Source: Thiocapsa sp. (GTDB lineage Bacteria > Pseudomonadota > Gammaproteobacteria > Chromatiales > Chromatiaceae). Taken from it: DNA of 64,000 nucleotides. Both the position numbers and the translations under genes were made by a program. The notes beneath the pieces were generated by a model. That model ran no database searches and was not told where the DNA came from. It was given only the letters and a program-made list of their open reading frames with translations. Positions 55,444 through 64,000 of the stretch are shown piece after piece; positions within the stretch are counted from its first letter, which is position 1; each line of letters opens with the position of its first letter. The stretch is taken from positions 434,001 to 498,000 of the forward strand of contig NZ_CP073760.1 of NCBI RefSeq assembly GCF_018399035.1, in the 5' to 3' direction.

Positions 55444-56399
55444 TGATTTACGCGCGCATCCTGGGGACCGGGAGCCACCTCCCGGCCCGGACGGTGACGA
55501 ATGCCGATCTCGAGGCGATCGTCGATACCACGGCAACCTGGATCTTCGAGCGCACCGGCATCGAGAAGCGCCATCTGGTTTCCGAGGGCGAGACCTGTTG
55601 CGATCTCGCCGAGGCAGCCGCCCGCCGAGCGCTCGATGCGGCCGGCCTCCAACCGTCCGATATCGACCTGATCATCGTCGCCACCACCACGCCGGACCAG
55701 TTTTTTCCGAGCACCGCCTGTCTTCTGCAGCAGCGCCTCGGCGTGCACGGCTGTCCGGCCTTCGATCTTCAGGCGGTCTGTACGGGATTCGTCTACGCCG
55801 TCGGGGTTGCCGACAAATTCATCCGAACCGGTGCCGCGAAACGGGCGCTGGTGGTCGGGGCCGAGACGCTTTCGCGCATCCTCAACTGGGAGGACCGCGG
55901 CACCTGCGTGCTCTTCGGAGACGGTGCGGGGGCGGTGGTCTTGGAGGCGGCGGACGAGCCGGGCATCATTTCCACGCATCTGCACGCCGACGGTGCCTAC
56001 AAGGATCTGCTTCAGGTCCCGGGCGGCCTCGGCAATGGTCACCCCGATGCCCGATTCATGGAGATGAAGGGCAACGAGGTCTTCCGAGTCGCCGTGACCA
56101 CGCTCGGACGTATCGTCGACGAGACCCTCGAGGCCGCCGGTCTGTCCAAGTCGGACATCGACTGGTTGATCCCGCACCAGGCGAATATCCGGATTATCCA
56201 GGCGACCGCGCGTAAGCTGGATCTGCCGATGGAACGTGTCGTGGTCACGGTGGCGGAGCACGGCAACACCTCCGCTGCATCCATTCCGCTGGCCTTCGAT
56301 CAAGCGGTGCGCGACGGGCGTATTCAACGTGGCGAGCTCCTCTTGATGGAAGCCTTCGGAGGCGGATTCACCTGGGGTTCCGTCTTGGTGCGTTACTGA
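55443..56399 (+). CDS. fabH: Beta-ketoacyl-ACP synthase III
   Basis: FabH, of 318 residues, condenses acetyl-CoA with malonyl-ACP to start fatty acid synthesis. The catalytic triad is visible: cysteine in [13 protein letters not shown], histidine in [11 protein letters not shown], asparagine in [23 protein letters not shown] and [12 protein letters not shown] are family hallmarks. It starts in the TGATG junction with plsX. An intrinsic-terminator-like hairpin follows 10 bases after the stop. Confidence 0.96.
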   Translation: MIYARILGTGSHLPARTVTNADLEAIVDTTATWIFERTGIEKRHLVSEGETCCDLAEAAARRALDAAGLQPSDIDLIIVATTTPDQFFPSTACLLQQRLGVHGCPAFDLQAVCTGFVYAVGVADKFIRTGAAKRALVVGAETLSRILNWEDRGTCVLFGDGAGAVVLEAADEPGIISTHLHADGAYKDLLQVPGGLGNGHPDARFMEMKGNEVFRVAVTTLGRIVDETLEAAGLSKSDIDWLIPHQANIRIIQATARKLDLPMERVVVTVAEHGNTSAASIPLAFDQAVRDGRIQRGELLLMEAFGGGFTWGSVLVRY

Positions 56400-56409
56400 T
56401 TGGTTCTTG

Positions 56410-56437
56410 CCGATCGGGTTGTTGCCGATCGGTTTTT
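56410..56437 (+). terminator. Terminator or attenuator between fabH and fabD
   Basis: CCGATCGG - GTTGTTG - CCGATCGG followed by TTTTT: an 8-bp perfect stem, 7-base loop and U-run, about 20 bases before the fabD start. It would separate plsX-fabH from fabD-fabG-acpP-fabF unless read through. Confidence 0.72.
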
Positions 56438-56458
56438 GCTGGGTCGTTGCCGATACGG

Positions 56459-57409
56459 ATGACACACATGATTGCCGCCTTTTTTCCCGGCCAAGGCTCC
56501 CAGTCGATCGGGATGCTCGACGTCCTCGCCGAGTCCTATCCGGATGTGCGCAGGACCTTCGATGAAGCCTCGGACGTCTTGGGTTTCGACCTTTGGCGTT
56601 TGGTCCACGAAGGCCCCAAGGAGGATCTCGATCTCACCCGGAATACGCAACCCGCCATGCTGAGCGCCGGTGTTGCGGTCTGGCGCGCCTGGCTGAAGGC
56701 CGGCGGGCCTCCCGCGGCCATGATGGCCGGTCACAGCCTGGGCGAGTATTCGGCCTTGGTGGCCGCCGGCGCGCTGAGCTTCGCCGACGGCGTGCGTTTG
56801 GCTGCGGAGCGTGCGCGCTTCATGCAGGAGGCGGTTCCGGCCGGAGAGGGTGCAATGGCGGCCGTGCTGGGTCTGACTGACCCCGAGGTCATTGCGCTCT
56901 GCGCGGAGCAGGCGCAAGGCGCCGTGCTCGAAGCCGTCAATTTCAACGCGCCCGGTCAGGTGGTGATCGCAGGCGATGCCGCCGCGGTGAGCCGTGCGAT
57001 TGCTGCAGCGAAGGACGCCGGAGCGAAGCGCGCGCTGACCTTGCCGGTGAGTGTCCCTTCGCATTGCGCCTTGATGCGCCCCGCCGCGGATCGCCTCGCC
57101 GAGCGTTTGGCTGCAATCGAGATCCGAGTTCCGGAGATTGCGGTCCTGCACAACGCCAGCGTGCAGAGCGCCGCCGACAGCGCGGTGCTGCGCGATCAAC
57201 TGGTCCAACAGCTCTATCGCCCGGTACGCTGGGTGGAGACGGTGCGTGCCGTCGCCGCCGAAGGTCTTCGTATCGCGATCGAGTGTGGTCCGGGCAAGGT
57301 GCTGACCGGTCTAAACAAACGAATCGACGACACTCTGACGACACTGCCGGTCTTCGACCCGAAGTCACTCGAAGCGGCACTGGAGGCGATAGCGAATGCT
57401 GAACGATGA
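56459..57409 (+). CDS. fabD: Malonyl-CoA:ACP transacylase
   Basis: FabD, of 316 residues, loads malonyl groups on ACP. FFPGQGSQSIGMLD is the N-terminal motif, GHSLGEYSALVAAG holds the nucleophile serine, and VPSHCALMRPAA the catalytic histidine. VNFNAPGQVVIAG is also typical. The start is ATG 56459 or 56468; neither has a strong Shine-Dalgarno, since the preceding sequence is the terminator-like hairpin. It overlaps fabG by 14 bases. Confidence 0.95.
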   Translation: MTHMIAAFFPGQGSQSIGMLDVLAESYPDVRRTFDEASDVLGFDLWRLVHEGPKEDLDLTRNTQPAMLSAGVAVWRAWLKAGGPPAAMMAGHSLGEYSALVAAGALSFADGVRLAAERARFMQEAVPAGEGAMAAVLGLTDPEVIALCAEQAQGAVLEAVNFNAPGQVVIAGDAAAVSRAIAAAKDAGAKRALTLPVSVPSHCALMRPAADRLAERLAAIEIRVPEIAVLHNASVQSAADSAVLRDQLVQQLYRPVRWVETVRAVAAEGLRIAIECGPGKVLTGLNKRIDDTLTTLPVFDPKSLEAALEAIANAER

Positions 57410-58136
57410 CATTGCGCTCGTAACGGGCGCATCGCGCGGGATCGGTCGGTCCATCGCGATGGCGTTGGCCGAGCAAGGTGCCGCCGTGGCGGGCACTGCA
57501 ACGACGGCGGCCGGCGCGCGCTCGATCGAGGAGGCCCTGACCGCGGCCGGTTACCGGGGCATCGGGGTCGTGCTCGACGTCTCCGATCAAGCCTCGGTCG
57601 AGGCTGCCGTCGGGGAGATCACCGAGCGCCTCGGTGCGCCGGGGATCCTCGTGAACAATGCGGGCATTACACGCGACAACCTCCTGATGCGGATGAAGGA
57701 CGAGGAGTGGGACTCGGTCATCGAGACCAACCTCAGCTCGCTGTACCGCGTCACCAAGGCCTGCCTGCGTGCGATGACGAAGGCGCGCAAAGGCCGGATC
57801 ATCAACATCGCCTCCGTCGTGGGCGCCATGGGGAACGCCGGTCAAACCAACTACGCGGCCGCCAAGGCAGGCATGATGGGTTTCACCAAGGCGTTGGCTC
57901 GCGAGGTCGGTTCGCGCGCGATCACGGTCAACTGTGTCGCCCCCGGCTTCATCGACACCGATATGACCCGGACCTTGCCCGAGGCGCAACGCCAGGCCTT
58001 GATCGGCGGGATCCCCTTGGGGCGTCTCGGACAGCCCGAGGAGATTGCGGGCGCCGTGGTCTTTTTGGCATCCCCCGCAGCGGCTTACATCACCGGCGAG
58101 ACCCTGCACGTGAACGGCGGCATGCACATGGCATGA
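57396..58136 (+). CDS. fabG: 3-oxoacyl-ACP reductase
   Basis: A 246-residue NADPH-dependent short-chain dehydrogenase. The cofactor motif is TGASRGIGRSIAMAL, NNAGITRDNLLMRM follows, and the catalytic Ser-Tyr-Lys set is in NIASVVGAMGNAGQTNYAAAKAG. The C-terminal ITGETLHVNGGMHM is family-typical. It overlaps fabD by 14 bases, so translation is probably coupled. A 153-base gap, likely with a promoter, precedes acpP. Confidence 0.96.
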   Translation: MLNDDIALVTGASRGIGRSIAMALAEQGAAVAGTATTAAGARSIEEALTAAGYRGIGVVLDVSDQASVEAAVGEITERLGAPGILVNNAGITRDNLLMRMKDEEWDSVIETNLSSLYRVTKACLRAMTKARKGRIINIASVVGAMGNAGQTNYAAAKAGMMGFTKALAREVGSRAITVNCVAPGFIDTDMTRTLPEAQRQALIGGIPLGRLGQPEEIAGAVVFLASPAAAYITGETLHVNGGMHMA

Positions 58137-58289
58137 AAGGCGTCTTCGTCGATATGATTAAGATCAACTAAATCAGATCCTTGTGCTTTTAGCCGAGGAC
58201 TGATGCGGCTTTCATCGGCCGTCGATTGTCACTAGAATACCGCTTGGTCCAGCGAGGACCACCTTTATTCATCCGGAGGAATCAGTCCC

Positions 58290-58526
58290 ATGAGCAGCGT
58301 TGAAGATCGAGTCCGCAAAATCGTTGTCGAGCAACTTGGCGTCAAGGAAGAGGAAGTGACCTCGGAGGCGTCCTTCGTCGACGATCTGGGCGCGGACTCA
58401 CTCGACACGGTTGAGTTGGTCATGGCCCTCGAAGAAGAGTTCGAAACCGAGATCCCGGACGAGGACGCGGAGAAGATCACCACCGTCCAACAGGCCATCA
58501 ACTACATCAACCAGCACCAAGCCTAG
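58290..58526 (+). CDS. acpP: Acyl carrier protein
   Basis: A 78-residue acidic carrier protein. The phosphopantetheine serine is in [21 protein letters not shown]. The start [18 protein letters not shown] and the end [16 protein letters not shown] match type II ACP. A strong CCGGAGGAATC ribosome site precedes the ATG, as expected for one of the most abundant proteins. A GC hairpin follows the stop, before fabF. Confidence 0.97.
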   Translation: MSSVEDRVRKIVVEQLGVKEEEVTSEASFVDDLGADSLDTVELVMALEEEFETEIPDEDAEKITTVQQAINYINQHQA

Positions 58527-58536
58527 GCAGGTGTCG

Positions 58537-58553
58537 GCACCCGGGTCGGGTGC
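58537..58553 (+). promoter_or_regulatory. GC hairpin between acpP and fabF
   Basis: GCACCC - GGGTC - GGGTGC, without a U-run. It may stabilise the acpP mRNA 3' end or limit read-through into fabF; it is not a complete intrinsic terminator. Confidence 0.45.
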
Positions 58554-58640
58554 TCCGAGGCTCGAGGGCCGTCGGCCGCAGCTGGATGCCGGTGCGGCGG
58601 CGAGCGCCGAATATCGCGTTTCGAACGAAAGGGGTAGGCA

Positions 58641-59879
58641 ATGTCAGGCAGAAGGGTAGTGGTCACCGGTTTGGGCCTCGTGGCGCCGGTCGGTTTGGAC
58701 GTCAAGTCCTCCTGGGACAACATCCTCGCCGGCAAAAGCGGGATCAAACCCATCACCCACTTCGATATCGAGCCATTCAGCACCCGCTTCGGCGGCCCGA
58801 TCTATGGCTTCGAGATCGGCGATTACATCGCTGAAAAAGAAGCCAAGAAAATGGATAAGTTTATCCACTACGGCATGGCTGCCGGCTGTCAAGCGATCGC
58901 CGACGCCGGGCTCGAGATCGATGATTCCAACTGTCGCCGCATCGGCGTGGCGATCGGTTCGGGGATCGGCGGGATCACGGGTATCGAGAACAACTACGAG
59001 GCTTATCGGACGAAGGGACCGCGCCGGATCTCGCCGTTCTTCGTGCCGGCCAACATCATCAACATGGTTGCCGGCAACCTCTCGATCAAGTTCGGGCTCA
59101 AGGGGCCGAACTACTCGATCGTTTCCGCGTGCAGCACGGCGACGCACAACATCGGCGAGGCGGCGATCATGATCCGCCACGGCTATGTGGACGTCATGAT
59201 CGCGGGCGGCGCCGAGATGGCGACCTCGCCGGTCGGACTCGGCGGATTCGCCGCGGCCCGTGCACTCTCGACCCGCAACGACGCGCCGGAGGCCGCCAGC
59301 CGTCCGTTCGATCGCGATCGCGACGGTTTCGTCCTCAGCGACGGTGCAGGTGTCGTGGTGCTCGAGGAGTACGAGCGCGCCAAGGCGCGCGGTGCACCCA
59401 TCTATGCCGAGCTGGTCGGCGTCGGCATGAACTCCGATGCCTATCACATGACCGCGCCGTCGGAGAACGGCGAAGGTGCCTGCGACTGCATGCTGCTCGC
59501 GCTCGCGGATGCCGGTCTCGACAAGGAGCAGGTGCACTACATCAACGCGCACGGTACCTCGACGCCGGCCGGCGATGTCGCCGAAACCATGGCGATCAAA
59601 CGTGCGTTCGGCCAGCGCGCCTACGAGATCCCGATCAGCTCGACCAAATCCATGACCGGTCACATGTTGGGTGCTGCCGGGGGCGCCGAGGCGATCTTCA
59701 CGATCCTCGCGCTGCGCGATCAGACCGCACCGCCGACCATCAACTACGAGACACCGGATCCGGATTGCGATCTCGATTACGTCCCCAATACCGCTCGAGA
59801 GATGCGCATCGATGTCGCATTGACCAACTCGTTCGGATTCGGCGGCACCAACGGCACCTTGGCCTTTCGTCGACTCTAA
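58641..59879 (+). CDS. fabF: Beta-ketoacyl-ACP synthase II
   Basis: A 412-residue elongating condensing enzyme. The Cys-His-His triad appears as [29 protein letters not shown] and [18 protein letters not shown]. The end [15 protein letters not shown] is also conserved. GAAAGGGG lies upstream of ATG 58641. It follows acpP by 114 bases and is followed closely by pabC. Confidence 0.97.
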   Translation: MSGRRVVVTGLGLVAPVGLDVKSSWDNILAGKSGIKPITHFDIEPFSTRFGGPIYGFEIGDYIAEKEAKKMDKFIHYGMAAGCQAIADAGLEIDDSNCRRIGVAIGSGIGGITGIENNYEAYRTKGPRRISPFFVPANIINMVAGNLSIKFGLKGPNYSIVSACSTATHNIGEAAIMIRHGYVDVMIAGGAEMATSPVGLGGFAAARALSTRNDAPEAASRPFDRDRDGFVLSDGAGVVVLEEYERAKARGAPIYAELVGVGMNSDAYHMTAPSENGEGACDCMLLALADAGLDKEQVHYINAHGTSTPAGDVAETMAIKRAFGQRAYEIPISSTKSMTGHMLGAAGGAEAIFTILALRDQTAPPTINYETPDPDCDLDYVPNTAREMRIDVALTNSFGFGGTNGTLAFRRL

Positions 59880-59897
59880 GGTCGGCGTCGACGTCGC

Positions 59898-60802
59898 TTG
59901 GTCGGCTCGTCGCCTTCGTCTCCGATCGCCGATCCACCGGATGACGAGGGCGTCGCGGAGGCCGGGATTCGGCGCGTCCTGGTGGACGGGTGCGAGCACG
60001 ACCGGATCCCCGTCGGTGATCGCGGACTGCACTACGGCGACGGACTGTTCGAGACCATTCTGATTCGCGACGGCAGGCCCTGTCTGTGGGACCGCCATCT
60101 GGCGCGGCTCGCGCTCGGCGCCGATCGACTGGGGATCCCGAGGCCGTCGCCATCGCTGTTGCGTGACGAGGTCGTTCGGATCGGCTCCGAGCTCGATCAC
60201 GGGCTTTTGAAGCTGATCCTCACCCGCGGCGTCGGCGGTCGCGGTTACCGGCCTCCCGCCTCGCCGCACCCTCGGCGCATCCTGCTGTCCTATGCCTCGT
60301 CCCCGACTGCCGACCCCTCTGTCGACGGCGGTGTCGCGATCCGCTATTGCGAGACCCCCGCATCCGTGAATCCGCGTCTGGCCGGGATCAAACATCTCAA
60401 CCGCTTGGACGCAGTCCTTGCCCGTGGGGAATGGGATGATCCGGAGATCGCCGAGGGTCTGATGTGCGACGAGGCCGGTGACCTGGTGGGCGGGACGATG
60501 ACGAATCTGTTCGTTTGGGACGGTGTCGGACTCGCCACCCCGTCGGTAACGCGTTGCGGGATCGCCGGAACGGTGCGCGCGCTCGTCCTCGAAGCCGCCG
60601 CGCGGGCCGGGATCGCCTGCGTCGAGCGACCGGTCACGCGCAGGATGCTCGAGGAGGCGGCCGGGCTCTTCCTGACGAATGCGCGGATCGGCGTCTGGCC
60701 GGTGTCGCATCTTGCCGATCGGCGGTTCGACCCCGAACGCCTGCCGCTCGATTTTTTGAGCGCCGTCCGTCGAACGGCGCATACACCCGAATGGCCGGAT
60801 CC

Positions 60803-60806
<4 letters not shown>
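59898..60806 (+). CDS. pabC: Aminodeoxychorismate lyase
   Basis: A 302-residue PLP class IV enzyme that makes p-aminobenzoate from aminodeoxychorismate for folate. DRGLHYGDGLFETILIRDG is the family start. LILTRGVGGRGYRPP follows. The catalytic lysine is in GIKHLNRLDAVLAR. Cofactor contacts include GTMTNLFVWDG. The annotated start is a TTG with no clear Shine-Dalgarno; translation could also begin a little further in, before IRRVLVDG. The stop overlaps mltG in ATGA. Confidence 0.9.
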
Positions 60807-63533
<2,727 letters not shown>

Positions 63534-63536
63534 CCC

Positions 63537-63908
63537 ATGGCGATACCGGGCGCGTCCAACGGGTCCCTCGCGGGACAGCAGCGTATCCTCAGCTTCGCGA
63601 TCAAGGACAAGGCTGCGCTCTATGCCGCCTTCATGCCCTTCGTCAAAAACGGCGGACTCTTCATCCCGACAACGAAACGCTACCAGCTCGGCGACGAGAT
63701 CTTTCTTCTGCTGCAGTTGATGGAGGAGACCGAGCGCATCCCGGTTGCCGGCAAGGTGGTCTGGGTCACGCCGCCGGGTGCCGAGGGCAGCCGTGCGATC
63801 GGGGTCGGCGTGCAGTTCAGCGACCAGGATAAGGGGATGGCCCGCCGCAAGATCGAGGACTATCTCGTCGGCGTGCTCAACTCGGATCGTCCCACACACA
63901 CCATGTAG
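63537..63908 (+). CDS. pilZ: PilZ domain protein (type IV pilus type)
   Basis: A 123-residue PilZ-fold protein as found after holB in many gammaproteobacteria. LSFAIKDKAALYAAFMPFVKNGGLFIPTTKRYQLGDEIFLLLQL and GKVVWVTPPG...GVGVQFSDQD are typical. The RxxxR motif needed for cyclic di-GMP binding is not seen at the N-terminus, so like the founding PilZ it probably acts in pilus assembly without the ligand. A GTTGTC repeat follows. Confidence 0.9.
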   Translation: MAIPGASNGSLAGQQRILSFAIKDKAALYAAFMPFVKNGGLFIPTTKRYQLGDEIFLLLQLMEETERIPVAGKVVWVTPPGAEGSRAIGVGVQFSDQDKGMARRKIEDYLVGVLNSDRPTHTM

Positions 63909-63917
63909 TGTAGCCGT

Positions 63918-64000
63918 GCAGAGATTCCGAGACCGTCCGAGATCATCTTCGTTGTCGTTGTCGTAGCCCTATCGATTGTCGATTACGACAACGACAACGA
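63918..64000. repeat. GTTGTC / GACAAC hairpin repeat, cut by window end (type C)
   Basis: Flank TGCAGAGATTCCGAGACC (from 63918), then GTTGTCGTTGTCGTAG, centre CCCTATCGATTGTCG, then ATTACGACAACGACAACGA to the window end. The flank matches the 28.9 kb copy in inverted orientation. Confidence 0.83.

Overview
The window is a GC-rich bacterial chromosome segment that reads as a gammaproteobacterium. Gene families and intergenic repeats suggest the Chromatiales / purple sulfur bacteria (for example Chromatiaceae), but no photosynthesis or sulfur-oxidation gene is present, so that placement is inference. The strongest taxonomic signal is gene order. From about 31.9 to 49.9 kb the order rsgA(-), orn, queG(-), nnr, tsaE, amiB, mutL, miaA, hfq, hflX, hflK, hflC, yjeT-like, purA matches the classical gammaproteobacterial block. 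From 53.4 kb to the end the order yceD, rpmF, plsX, fabH, fabD, fabG, acpP, fabF, pabC, mltG, tmk, holB, pilZ is the classical fatty-acid / replication block.

Layout. 0-10 kb: the 3' part of a class A penicillin-binding protein, a DUF6279 lipoprotein, a MOSC protein, a DsbD-type reductase, an exported redoxin-like protein, then alaC and hom. 9.7-12 kb: a heptad-repeat membrane-anchored coiled-coil protein and a membrane/spermidine-synthase-like fusion. 12.4-17.4 kb: a minus-strand Gld-type ABC operon (ATPase, fused permease/GldG, DUF4340). 17.8-23.2 kb: minus-strand carbon metabolism (glgX, gnd, zwf) with small flanking genes. 23.6-29.4 kb: a DUF2868/DUF3482 membrane-GTPase pair, bioA and an orphan gene. 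29.6-33.2 kb: a AAA-ATPase/PD-(D/E)XK protein, an EVE protein, rsgA and a small cytochrome c. 33.4-49.9 kb: the hfq/hfl/purA superoperon region, broken by an IS200/IS605 deletion remnant at 38.7-39.2 kb. 49.9-53.3 kb: a sodium-pumping oxaloacetate decarboxylase (oadGAB). 53.4-64 kb: the fab block.

Almost all coding content is ordinary housekeeping. The unusual material is between the genes. One family of imperfect palindromes has ends TTAAACCGCG(C/T)C. It occurs as 87-bp units and as a two-arm composite with a constant 21-22 bp AT-richer linker, and several genes take their TAA stop codon from it. A second family is built on (GTTGTC)n / (GACAAC)n arms. Smaller hairpin families of the GGATGGGTTTCGC and GTTGTGCTTCCT types also occur.

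Other points to check: a perfectly spaced sigma-54 -24/-12 promoter in a gene-free stretch upstream of hfq; tandem 17-bp duplications and A-R-N triplets overlapping the hfq Shine-Dalgarno; an intrinsic terminator between fabH and fabD; a single-base frameshift in nnr; and a doubly truncated IS605-type element. I did not recognise a wholly new protein system. The best candidates for something undescribed are the repeat families and the sigma-54-driven transcript before hfq.
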